Source: Thiobacillus denitrificans
GTDB taxonomy: Bacteria; Pseudomonadota; Gammaproteobacteria; Burkholderiales; Thiobacillaceae
Direction: 5' to 3'
DNA length: 47,865 nucleotides
Assembly: GCA_002403375.1 (NCBI GenBank)
Contig: DHHQ01000005.1
Location: forward strand, 80,204 to 128,068
A program made the position numbers and the translations under genes. This document shows, one piece after another, positions 10,949 to 17,497 of the stretch. The notes under the pieces are model-generated. The model saw only the letters and a list, made by a program, of their open reading frames with translations, was not told the DNA's origin and made no database searches. Position 1 is the first letter of the stretch. Every line of letters starts with the position of its first letter.

Positions 10949-11335
10949 ATGAAGCACCTCGAACCCGCCGAAGCCCACGCCTTCCTCAAGGAGCATCCCG
11001 AGGCCGTCTTCATCGACTGCCGCTCGGAAATCGAATACCTGTTCGTCGGCCACCCCGCGGGGGCGATCCACATCGCCTGGCAGGACGGTCCGGACTGGGA
11101 CGTCAACCCGGACTTCCTCGGCCACGCGCGCAAGGCGGCGTCGGTCAACCGGCCGGTGGTGCTGATCTGCCGCTCGGGGCGGCGCTCGGTCGACGCCGGG
11201 CGCTACCTGGAACGGCACGGCTTCCCGGCCGTGTACAACGTGCTGCATGGCTTCGAGGGCGACATGGACGAGTCGCGCCACCGCAGCACGAAGAACGGTT
11301 GGCGCCACGACGGCCTGCCGTGGGAGCAGACCTGA
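10949..11335 (+). CDS. Rhodanese-like sulfurtransferase domain protein
   Basis: This is a single-domain rhodanese of 128 residues. The N-terminal motif FIDCRSEIEYLFVGHPAGAIHI and the active loop CRSGRRS, with the sulfur-carrying cysteine at C74, are both intact. Such proteins carry persulfide sulfur in the cytosol, though the acceptor is unknown. The tail WRHDGLPWEQT is typical of small proteobacterial rhodaneses. It is divergent from metH, 87 bases away, so a shared control region is possible. A functional link to sulfur amino acids is only suggested by position. Confidence 0.9.
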   Translation: MKHLEPAEAHAFLKEHPEAVFIDCRSEIEYLFVGHPAGAIHIAWQDGPDWDVNPDFLGHARKAASVNRPVVLICRSGRRSVDAGRYLERHGFPAVYNVLHGFEGDMDESRHRSTKNGWRHDGLPWEQT

Positions 11336-11486
11336 CCCCGCGCCCTCGGGCCTGCACCTTGTCGGCACACTCGCGCGGGGCAGGCCGTCGCTGGATGGGC
11401 GCTGGCGCGTCGACAACCACGCCCGCGCCTTGCCGTGCTCGGCGCCCTCGCCTTCGCGTTCAGGCCCGAAATCAGGCGGGGGGGGC

Positions 11487-12518
11487 TTAGCCCAGCGTCA
11501 CCCCCAGCCAGGCGCCGATGAACCAGGTCGCGAGGCCCGCCGCGCCGCCGATGCCGAGCATGCGCAGGCCGGAGACGAGCGCGCGGCGGCCGGTGAACAG
11601 GCTCATGCTGGCGCCGACGGCGAACAGTCCCGCCGCGGTGAGCGCGACGGACAGCGTTAGCGCATCGCCCGCGCCGAAGAGGTAGGGCAGCAACGGCAAC
11701 GCGGCGCCGGCGGTGAAGGCGGAGAACGAGGAGATCGCGGCCACCCACGGCGAGCCGAGCTCGTCGGGATTGAGCCCCAGCTCCTCGCGCGCGAGCGTGT
11801 CGAGCGCGCGCTCGGGGTCCTGCATCAGCGTGTCGGCGAGCCTGCGCGCCTCGACCGGGTCCATGCCCTTGGCGGCGTAGATCAGCGCCAGCTCGGCGGC
11901 TTCTTCCTGCGGGTATTTCTCCAGCTCGTCGCGCTCGAGGCCGATCTGGTACTCGAACATCTCGCGCTGCGCGCGCACCGAGACGTATTCGCCCGCGGCC
12001 ATCGAGAAGGCGCCGGCGAGCAGGCCCGCGACGCCGGTCAGCAGGATCACCGCCGGTTCCTGCGCGGCGCCCGCCACGCCGTAGATCAGCGCCGCGTTCG
12101 ACACCAGTCCGTCGTTGACCCCGAACACCCCGGCGCGCAGCGCGTTGCCGGCGGCGCCGCTCTGGTGCCGCTTGCCGATGTCGTCGCGCCTGACCGGCAT
12201 GCCGTGCGGCGTGGGCTGGTTGTAGAGCACCATGCCGCGCACCTTCATCGCCGCCAGCACGCCGCGCATCGCGCGCGGCTTGAAGGTGCGGGTCAGGCGG
12301 GCGACGGCGCGCGCGCGCAGGTCGGGGCGGAACGGCGCGGGCGGCTCGTCGCCGCCCTGGGCGATCGCGTCGAGCCAGATTTTTGCCTGTTCCTCGGCCG
12401 CTTGCGCGAGTTCCTCGAACAGGGCCTCGCGCGGCGTGCCACGCTCGCATTCGGCGACGACGCGGTAGAGCCACGCCGACTGCTTTTCCTCGTGCCAGGA
12501 TTCGTAAGGGGAACTCAT
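11487..12518 (-). CDS. VIT1/CCC1-family iron/manganese transporter with short ferritin-like N-terminus
   Basis: The 343-residue protein has a C-terminal VIT1/CCC1 membrane domain. Five hydrophobic segments can be followed, starting at AGVFGVNDGLVSNAALIYGVAGA, and the metal-binding cytosolic helix EYVSVRAQREM...ERDELEKYPQEEAAEL lies between the second and third. The family moves Fe2+ or Mn2+ out of the cytosol. The first 55 residues (HEEKQSAWLYRVVAECE...EELAQAAEEQAKIW) resemble one helix pair of the ferritin-like domain of erythrin-VIT proteins, but the usual second glutamate-histidine pair is not obvious. Its ATG overlaps the comM stop (ATGA). Confidence 0.85.
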   Translation of the reverse strand: MSSPYESWHEEKQSAWLYRVVAECERGTPREALFEELAQAAEEQAKIWLDAIAQGGDEPPAPFRPDLRARAVARLTRTFKPRAMRGVLAAMKVRGMVLYNQPTPHGMPVRRDDIGKRHQSGAAGNALRAGVFGVNDGLVSNAALIYGVAGAAQEPAVILLTGVAGLLAGAFSMAAGEYVSVRAQREMFEYQIGLERDELEKYPQEEAAELALIYAAKGMDPVEARRLADTLMQDPERALDTLAREELGLNPDELGSPWVAAISSFSAFTAGAALPLLPYLFGAGDALTLSVALTAAGLFAVGASMSLFTGRRALVSGLRMLGIGGAAGLATWFIGAWLGVTLG

Positions 12519-14002
12519 GCTTGTCTCCGGTACTGGATCGCCTCGGCGAGGTGGGCGGTCGTGATGGCGTCGCTGCCGGCGAGGTCCGCGACGCTGCGCG
12601 CGAGGCGCAGGATGCGGTGGTAGGCGCGCGCCGACAGGTTGAGGCGCGCGATCGCCTGCTTCAGCAGGCCTTCGCCGGCTTCGTCGAGCCGGCACAGCTG
12701 CTCGATCTCCTGGGTGCCGAGCGCGGCGTTGGGCTTGCCCTGGCGAGCGAGCTGGCGCGCCCGCGCCGCCTCGACGCGCGCGCGGATCGCGGCGCTGGCC
12801 TCGCCCGCGCCGGCCTGCATCAGCTCGTCCTCGGTCAGCGCCGGCACGCTGACCTGGATGTCGATGCGGTCGAGCAGCGGCCCGGAAATGCGCGCCCGGT
12901 AGCGGGCGATCTGGTCGGGCGTATCGCGGCACGGTTGGGTGGGGTGGCCGAGGTAGCCGCACGGGCAGGGGTTCATCGCGGCGACGAGCTGGAAGCGCGC
13001 CGGGAAGTCGGCCTGCCGCGCCGCGCGCGAGATCGTGATGTGGCCGGTTTCGAGCGGCTCGCGCAGCACCTCGAGCACCTGGCGCGGGAATTCGGGCAGC
13101 TCGTCGAGGAACAGCACGCCGTGGTGCGCGAGCGAGATCTCCCCCGGGCGCGGGTTGTTGCCGCCGCCGACCAGTGCGACGGCCGAGGCGGTGTGGTGCG
13201 GCGCGCGGAACGGGCGGCGCTGCCAGTGCTCGCGGCGGAAGCCGCCGTTGAGCGAGGCGACCGCGGCGGTCTCGAGCGCGTCGGCCTCGCTCATCGTCGG
13301 CAGGATGCCGGGAAAGCGTGCGGCGAGCATCGACTTGCCGGTGCCGGGCGGGCCGGCCATCAGCACGGAGTGGCCGCCGGCAGCGGCGACCTCGAGCGCG
13401 CGGCGGGCGGCGCTCTGGCCCTTGACGTCGGCGAAATCGGGATAGTCGGCCGCGTCTGTCGCGGGGTCGGGCTGCGCGTCGACCAGCCTGCCCTGGCCGG
13501 CGAGCCAGGCGCAGACGTCGAGCAGGCTCGCCGCACCCAGCGTCTCGACGCCGCTGGCGAGCGCCGCCTCGCTGGCCGATGCGACCGGCAATATCAGCTG
13601 CCGGCCGGTTGCGCGGGTGGCGAGGGCCATCGCCAGCGCGCCGCGCACCGGGCGCAGCTCGCCGGTCAGCGCGAGCTCGCCGGCGAATTCGGCCTGCTTG
13701 AGGCGGTCGGCGGGAATCTGCCCCGACGCGGCGAGGATCGCCAGCGCGATCGGCAGGTCGAAGCGGCCGGACTCCTTGGGCAGGTCGGCTGGCGCGAGGT
13801 TGACCGTGATGCGGCGCGCCGGGAATTCGTAGCGCGCGTTCTGGATCGCCGCGCGCACCCGGTCGCGCGCCTCCTTCACCTCGGTTTCGGGCAGGCCGAC
13901 CAGGGTGAAGGCCGGCAGGCCGTTCGCCAGATGCGCCTCGACGACCACCTCGGGCGCGTGCATGCCGGCGAGCGCCCGGCTTTTCACGACGGCGACGGCC
14001 AT
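12515..14002 (-). CDS. comM: ComM/YifB-family Mg-chelatase-like AAA+ ATPase
   Basis: The 495-residue protein has an N-terminal LonC-like domain (SRALAGMHAPEVVVEAHLANGLPAFTLVGLP), Walker A GPPGTGKS, Walker B LFLDELPEF, the zinc-type cysteine motif CPCGYLGHPTQPC and a C-terminal Mg-chelatase domain (LNLSARAYHRILRLARSVADL). ComM is a hexameric helicase that promotes branch migration during integration of transforming DNA in naturally competent bacteria. It is also widespread in species of unknown competence. The ATG at 14002 sets the conserved MAVAVVKSRAL start. It lies 7 bases after ubiK. Confidence 0.95.
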   Translation of the reverse strand: MAVAVVKSRALAGMHAPEVVVEAHLANGLPAFTLVGLPETEVKEARDRVRAAIQNARYEFPARRITVNLAPADLPKESGRFDLPIALAILAASGQIPADRLKQAEFAGELALTGELRPVRGALAMALATRATGRQLILPVASASEAALASGVETLGAASLLDVCAWLAGQGRLVDAQPDPATDAADYPDFADVKGQSAARRALEVAAAGGHSVLMAGPPGTGKSMLAARFPGILPTMSEADALETAAVASLNGGFRREHWQRRPFRAPHHTASAVALVGGGNNPRPGEISLAHHGVLFLDELPEFPRQVLEVLREPLETGHITISRAARQADFPARFQLVAAMNPCPCGYLGHPTQPCRDTPDQIARYRARISGPLLDRIDIQVSVPALTEDELMQAGAGEASAAIRARVEAARARQLARQGKPNAALGTQEIEQLCRLDEAGEGLLKQAIARLNLSARAYHRILRLARSVADLAGSDAITTAHLAEAIQYRRQA

Positions 14003-14009
14003 GGGCGGA

Positions 14010-14312
14010 TCAGTCCTCCGTGCGCGGCTGCTTTTCCGGTTCGGCCTCGTGCGCGCCGGGCACGCCCGCTTTCTCCAGTTCAAGCAGGCGCGCTTCCAGT
14101 TGCGCGAGCTTCTCGCGCGTGCGCGCCAGCACTTCGGTCTGCACGTCGAATTCCTCGCGGGTCACCAGGTCGAGCTTGCCGAGCATCGAGGTGACGCCGG
14201 CCTTGAGGTTCTGCTCGATGTCCCTGGCGGGCGACTGCGCGAGCACGTCGCCGAGCTTGGCGACGAGGTCGTTGATGAAAGCGGGGCTGGGGAACTTCGG
14301 GTTCGTGGTCAT
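14010..14312 (-). CDS. ubiK: Ubiquinone biosynthesis accessory factor UbiK
   Basis: The 100-residue protein belongs to the UbiK (YqiC/BMFP) family. An N-terminal amphipathic region (FINDLVAKLGDVLAQSPARDIEQNLKAGVTSMLGKLDLVTREEFDVQTEVLARTREKL) leads into a C-terminal coiled coil. UbiK forms trimers, binds the lipid-binding protein UbiJ and supports aerobic ubiquinone synthesis. Its position just before comM is a common betaproteobacterial order. The 246-base gap upstream is taken up by nitrogen-control sites of the divergent torF operon. Confidence 0.9.
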   Translation of the reverse strand: MTTNPKFPSPAFINDLVAKLGDVLAQSPARDIEQNLKAGVTSMLGKLDLVTREEFDVQTEVLARTREKLAQLEARLLELEKAGVPGAHEAEPEKQPRTED

Positions 14313-14386
14313 GGCGGGCTCCGGTGATGCGCGGAGTGTAGCAAGCACCGCTTGTCCGGCGCAGCCCCGACTACGTGCTTCCACGT

Positions 14387-14403
14387 AGCACGAAGTGGGT
14401 GCA
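14387..14403 (+). promoter_or_regulatory. NtrC-like enhancer site 1 of the torF-glnK-amtB operon
   Basis: AGCACGAAGTGGGTGCA agrees with the NtrC consensus TGCACCAWWWTGGTGCA at about 13 of 17 positions. Its centre lies 31 bp, close to three helical turns, from site 2, so dimers on both sites would face the same side. It is about 125 bases upstream of the predicted start of transcription. A perfect CTACGTG-N4-CACGTAG repeat (14371-14388) abuts it. Confidence 0.55.
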
Positions 14404-14417
14404 TCGGGTTTTCGTGG

Positions 14418-14434
14418 CGCACCAGGAGGGTGCG
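14418..14434 (+). promoter_or_regulatory. NtrC-like enhancer site 2
   Basis: CGCACC-N5-GGTGCG is a perfect inverted repeat with exactly the arm length and 5-base spacing of the NtrC consensus; only the outermost base of each arm differs. It is centred about 97 bases before the predicted start, the usual distance for a sigma-54 activator. Confidence 0.65.
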
Positions 14435-14494
14435 TCCTATGCTGAGGTCAGCCGGGCCAATTATTCAAGACCATGTTTTTTCGAGGAAAAAAAT

Positions 14495-14511
14495 CTGGCA
14501 CGGCTTGTGCT
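14495..14511 (+). promoter_or_regulatory. Sigma-54 promoter of torF-glnK-amtB
   Basis: CTGGCACGGCTTGTGCT has the obligatory GG-N10-GC spacing and differs from YTGGCACGRNNNTTGCW at one position (G for T in the -12 element). Transcription would start near 14523, 36 bases before the torF ATG. With the two NtrC-like sites this predicts induction under nitrogen limitation, as expected for glnK-amtB. Confidence 0.8.
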
Positions 14512-14558
14512 GTAGCGGAAGTGCAATTTTGCGCGCCTTCTTCAACGGGAGAAATTTG

Positions 14559-15323
14559 ATGAAAAAACTTGCATACGCTTTGGTTCTGACCGGTCTGGTG
14601 GCTGCCCCCACCGTTGCGATGGCTGAGGAGGACAGCCCGCACAGCCTCAGCGCCAACGTCACGCTGACCAGCGACTACATCTTCCGCGGCATCTCCCAGA
14701 CCGGCGGCGACCCCGCGATCCAGGGCGGCCTCGACTACGAGCACAAGAGCGGCTTCTACGTCGGCACCTGGGCGTCCAACGTCGGCTGGATCGAGGACTT
14801 CCAGGGCTATGAGTCGGGCAACATGGAGATCGACCTCTACGGCGGCTTCCGCGGCGACATCGGCGCGACCGGCCTGAGCTTCGACGTCGGCGCGATCCAG
14901 TACATGTACCCGGGCGAGAAGGCAGGCGCGGTCGACGCCGATACCAGCGAGCTCTACGCCGCCCTGGGCTGGAAGTGGTTCACGGTCAAGTACTCGTACT
15001 ACGTCAGCGACGAGGTGTTCGGCTTCGACTCCGACGGCGGCGACTATCTGGGGATCTCCGGCAGCCTGCCTGTCGGCGAGACCGGCCTGACGCTGGGCGC
15101 GAGCTGGGGCACGTTCAGCTTCAACGACCTGCCCGAGGTGGATTACGACGACTGGAGCGTCAGCGCGACCTACGACATGGGCAAGCTCGGCAAGCTCGGC
15201 GATGGCGTGACGGTCGGCCTGAAGTACACCGACACGGATGCCGACAAGGCGGTCTGGACGGATGCCAACGGCCAGTACCTCGGCGACGGCACCACCACCG
15301 TGTGGCTCACCAAGGCTTTCTGA
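14559..15323 (+). CDS. TorF-family putative outer-membrane porin
   Basis: The 254-residue protein has a signal peptide (MKKLAYALVLTGLVAAPTVAMA, cut before EEDS). The mature part alternates short amphipathic strands and turns (LTSDYIFRGISQTGGDPAIQGGLDYEH, GFYVGTWASNVGW) and ends in an aromatic residue, as outer-membrane beta-barrels do. It matches the TIGR02001/TorF family, which often sits before glnK-amtB genes. A role in nitrogen-compound uptake across the outer membrane is inferred from the operon and the sigma-54 promoter. The substrate is not known. Confidence 0.85.
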   Translation: MKKLAYALVLTGLVAAPTVAMAEEDSPHSLSANVTLTSDYIFRGISQTGGDPAIQGGLDYEHKSGFYVGTWASNVGWIEDFQGYESGNMEIDLYGGFRGDIGATGLSFDVGAIQYMYPGEKAGAVDADTSELYAALGWKWFTVKYSYYVSDEVFGFDSDGGDYLGISGSLPVGETGLTLGASWGTFSFNDLPEVDYDDWSVSATYDMGKLGKLGDGVTVGLKYTDTDADKAVWTDANGQYLGDGTTTVWLTKAF

Positions 15324-15337
15324 TCCGCTGAAGACGC

Positions 15338-15360
15338 GGGGCGGCGCGGACCGCCGCCCC
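15338..15360 (+). repeat. Intercistronic stem-loop between torF and glnK
   Basis: GGGGCGGCG-N5-CGCCGCCCC forms a 9-bp all-GC stem 14 bases after the torF stop. It is followed by a mixed T/C stretch rather than a T-run. It could be a leaky terminator or a 3' stabiliser that sets the ratio of torF to glnK-amtB mRNA. Confidence 0.55.
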
Positions 15361-15391
15361 ATTTCCCCTTTCCCTGATTCGGGAGACATAC

Positions 15392-15730
15392 ATGAAATTC
15401 GTAACGGCAATCATCAAGCCGTTCAAGCTGGACGAAGTGCGCGAGGCCCTGTCGGCCATCGGCGTCACCGGCCTGACGGTTACGGAAGTGAAGGGGTTCG
15501 GGCGGCAGAAAGGCCACACCGAGCTGTACCGCGGCGCGGAATACGTGGTCGATTTCCTGCCCAAGGTGAAGATCGAGGTCGCGATCCGCGCCGAGCTGCT
15601 CGAGCGCGTGATCGAGGCGATCGAGAAGGCGGCCAACACCGGCAAGATCGGCGACGGCAAGATTTTTGTCACCAGCCTGGAGCAGGTCGTGCGCATCCGC
15701 ACGGGCGAATCCGGCCCCGACGCCCTTTAA
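15392..15730 (+). CDS. glnK: PII nitrogen signalling protein GlnK
   Basis: The 112-residue protein is a standard PII protein. It has the N-terminal MKFVTAIIKPFKLDEVREAL, a T-loop with the uridylylation site Y51 (HTELYRGAEYVV), the ATP-binding B-loop region TGKIGDGKIFV and a C-loop RIRTGE. GlnK binds ATP, ADP and 2-oxoglutarate. When nitrogen is sufficient, the deuridylylated form docks on AmtB and closes the ammonium channel. Pairing with amtB 10 bases downstream is the conserved arrangement. Paralogous GlnB is not in this window. Confidence 0.96.
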   Translation: MKFVTAIIKPFKLDEVREALSAIGVTGLTVTEVKGFGRQKGHTELYRGAEYVVDFLPKVKIEVAIRAELLERVIEAIEKAANTGKIGDGKIFVTSLEQVVRIRTGESGPDAL

Positions 15731-15740
15731 GGAGCTGACC

Positions 15741-17129
15741 ATGAAAAAGCTATTTGCTTCGCTGGGCCTGATGGCCTTCCTGCTTGCGCCGGGCGTAGGC
15801 CTGGCGCAGGAAGCCGTGGAGCCGATGACCGAAGCGGTGAGCGCGGTGGCCGAGACCGTCGACGCCGTCGCCGCCGAGGCTGCGGCGCCGGTTCCGGACA
15901 AGGGTGACACCACCTGGATGATGCTGTCGACGCTGCTGGTGATCCTGATGATCATCCCGGGCGTCGCGCTGTTCTACGGCGGCCTGGTGCGCGCCAAGAA
16001 CATGCTGTCGGTGCTGACGCAGGTGATGGCGATCTTCTGCCTGATCGCGATCCTGTGGGCGGTGTACGGCTACTCGCTGGCGTTCGGCGACGGCGGCAGC
16101 CTGAACTGGGCGATCGGCGATCTCTCGAAGATGTTCCTCGCCGGCATCACCCCGGACAGCACGGCCGCGACCTTCACCGACGGCGTGGTCATCCCCGAGT
16201 TCACCTTCGTCGCCTTCCAGCTGACCTTCGCCGCCATCACCGTCGCGCTGATCGTCGGCGGCCTGGCCGAGCGGGTGAAGTTCTCGGCGCTGCTGGCGTT
16301 CGCGGCGCTGTGGTTCACCTTCTCCTACCTGCCGATCGCGCACATGGTGTGGGCAACCGGCGGCTACCTGTTCGAAGCGGGCGACCTCGACTTCGCGGGC
16401 GGCACCGTAGTGCACATCAACGCGGGTGTCGCCGCGCTGGTCGGTGCCATCGTGCTGGGCAAGCGCATCGGCTACGGCCGTGACGCGATGCCGCCGCACA
16501 GCCTGCCGATGACGCTGATCGGCGCCTCGCTGCTGTGGGTGGGCTGGTTCGGCTTCAACGCCGGCTCCAACCTCGAAGCGACCGGCGGTGCTGCGCTCGC
16601 CTTCATCAACACCATCCTCGCGACCGCCGCTGCGGGCCTGTCCTGGATGTTCGCCGAGTGGATGCTGCGCGGCAAGCCTTCGATGCTGGGTCTGGCGTCG
16701 GGCGTGGTGGCGGGCCTGGTGGCGATCACCCCGGCGGCCGGCCTGGTCGGCACCATGGGCGGCATTGTCCTCGGCGCGATCGCCGGCGTGGTCTGCCTGT
16801 GGGGCGTCACCGGCCTGAAGAAGACGCTCGGCTACGACGACAGCCTCGACGTGTTCGGCATCCACGGCATCGGCGGCATCATCGGCGCCATCGGCACCGG
16901 CATCTTCGTCTCGCCGGCGCTCGGCGGCGTGGGCGTCGACGACTACTCGATGGCCGGCCAGGTGGTGACGCAGGCGACCGGCGTGCTGATCACCATCGTG
17001 TGGTCGGGCGTGGTGAGCTTCGTCGCCTTCAAGTTGGTCGACATGACCATCGGGCTGCGCGTCAGCGAAGAACAGGAGCGCGAAGGCCTCGACACCGCCA
17101 GCCACGGCGAGCGGGCCTACAACCTCTGA
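15741..17129 (+). CDS. amtB: Ammonium transporter AmtB
   Basis: The 462-residue protein has a signal peptide (cut near GLAQEA) and a poorly conserved, alanine-rich periplasmic spacer. Eleven membrane segments follow. The twin pore histidines are recognisable in VVHINAG and FGIHGIGG, and the motif TTWMMLSTLLVILMIIPGVA opens helix 1. AmtB conducts ammonium when external levels are low and is blocked by GlnK. The ribosome site AAGGAG lies over the glnK stop, so the genes are likely coupled. The operon ends at the terminator at 17154. Confidence 0.96.
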   Translation: MKKLFASLGLMAFLLAPGVGLAQEAVEPMTEAVSAVAETVDAVAAEAAAPVPDKGDTTWMMLSTLLVILMIIPGVALFYGGLVRAKNMLSVLTQVMAIFCLIAILWAVYGYSLAFGDGGSLNWAIGDLSKMFLAGITPDSTAATFTDGVVIPEFTFVAFQLTFAAITVALIVGGLAERVKFSALLAFAALWFTFSYLPIAHMVWATGGYLFEAGDLDFAGGTVVHINAGVAALVGAIVLGKRIGYGRDAMPPHSLPMTLIGASLLWVGWFGFNAGSNLEATGGAALAFINTILATAAAGLSWMFAEWMLRGKPSMLGLASGVVAGLVAITPAAGLVGTMGGIVLGAIAGVVCLWGVTGLKKTLGYDDSLDVFGIHGIGGIIGAIGTGIFVSPALGGVGVDDYSMAGQVVTQATGVLITIVWSGVVSFVAFKLVDMTIGLRVSEEQEREGLDTASHGERAYNL

Positions 17130-17153
17130 TCCACCGCTTCTCCTAAGGAAGCT

Positions 17154-17182
17154 GGGGCGTCCTGCAGGGCGCCCCTTTTTTT
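17154..17182 (+). terminator. Intrinsic terminator of the torF-glnK-amtB operon
   Basis: GGGGCG-N10-CGCCCC followed by seven T, 24 bases after the amtB stop. The loop contains the palindrome CCTGCAGG, which may extend the structure. It separates the ammonium operon from the guanidine cluster. Confidence 0.88.
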
Positions 17183-17306
17183 CGCCCGCTGCGATCGTCC
17201 GCATCCGGGCGTCTCGCCACCTGCCCTTCCTGCAACGGCGTCGACCGTTACCCGTGCGTCGCGCCTCGCCCGTGCCCGCTGCGGGCGGCCGGTTCCGCCC
17301 CCGAGG

Positions 17307-17344
17307 CACGCCAAAACGGTGCGCGTGCGCACCAAATCAAGGCC
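17307..17344 (+). promoter_or_regulatory. Two NtrC-like half-matched sites upstream of the guanidine cluster
   Basis: Two 17-base elements match the NtrC consensus at about 12 and 11 positions. One is at 17307-17323 (right arm GGTGCG strong, core AAAA). The other is at 17328-17344 (left arm CGCACC strong, core AAAT). Their centres are 21 bp apart, two helical turns, and lie about 112-133 bases before the predicted start. The matches are weaker than at glnK. The distance and the sigma-54 promoter downstream support them. Confidence 0.4.
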
Positions 17345-17391
17345 CGCGCAGCGCCCGCCGGGCCGCAGAGAATCTTGGGAGAGTTGCGTAT

Positions 17392-17404
17392 ATTCAACGA
17401 GTTG
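17392..17404 (+). promoter_or_regulatory. IHF-like site between NtrC-like sites and the sigma-54 promoter
   Basis: ATTCAACGAGTTG differs at one base from WATCAANNNNTTR. It lies about 50 bases before the predicted start, where DNA bending commonly brings an upstream activator to sigma-54 polymerase. It overlaps the second of two direct GAGTTGCG repeats (17381-17388 and 17399-17406, 18-bp period). Confidence 0.35.
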
Positions 17405-17421
17405 CGACGGAATTCGCGTCG

Positions 17422-17437
17422 TGGCACGGGGCTTGCT
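17422..17437 (+). promoter_or_regulatory. Sigma-54 promoter of the guanidine cluster
   Basis: TGGCACGGGGCTTGCT matches the sigma-54 consensus TGGCACG-N4-TTGCW at every defined position, including GG-N10-GC. The predicted start is near 17448, 50 bases before the first ABC transporter gene. This places the cluster under nitrogen-limitation control. The rest of the 368-base gap (17130-17497) is accounted for by the terminator and the flanking operator sites; 17183-17306 shows nothing I can name. Confidence 0.88.
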
Positions 17438-17450
17438 GTCAGGGTGATGA

Positions 17451-17478
17451 GTATTACGAATATTCGTTTTGGTAATAC
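17451..17478 (+). promoter_or_regulatory. NikR-type operator just after the predicted transcription start
   Basis: GTATTA-N16-TAATAC is a perfect palindrome with the same 6-16-6 layout and 28-bp length as the E. coli nik operator (GTATGA-N16-TCATAC); each half-site differs at one base. It lies at about +3 to +30, where a bound repressor would block polymerase. A NikR-like gene lies 5.1 kb downstream in the same cluster and is the obvious candidate to bind here. Confidence 0.72.
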
Positions 17479-17497
17479 CACTCACCAGGAGCCCACC

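Noticed and set aside
17130..17497. A guanidine-I (ykkC) riboswitch before the ABC transporter
   Set aside because: The expected conserved core, including CUAGGG, is absent. ACGA and ACGG occur here only outside suitable hairpins. The only guanidine-type RNA I can support is at 24530-24718.
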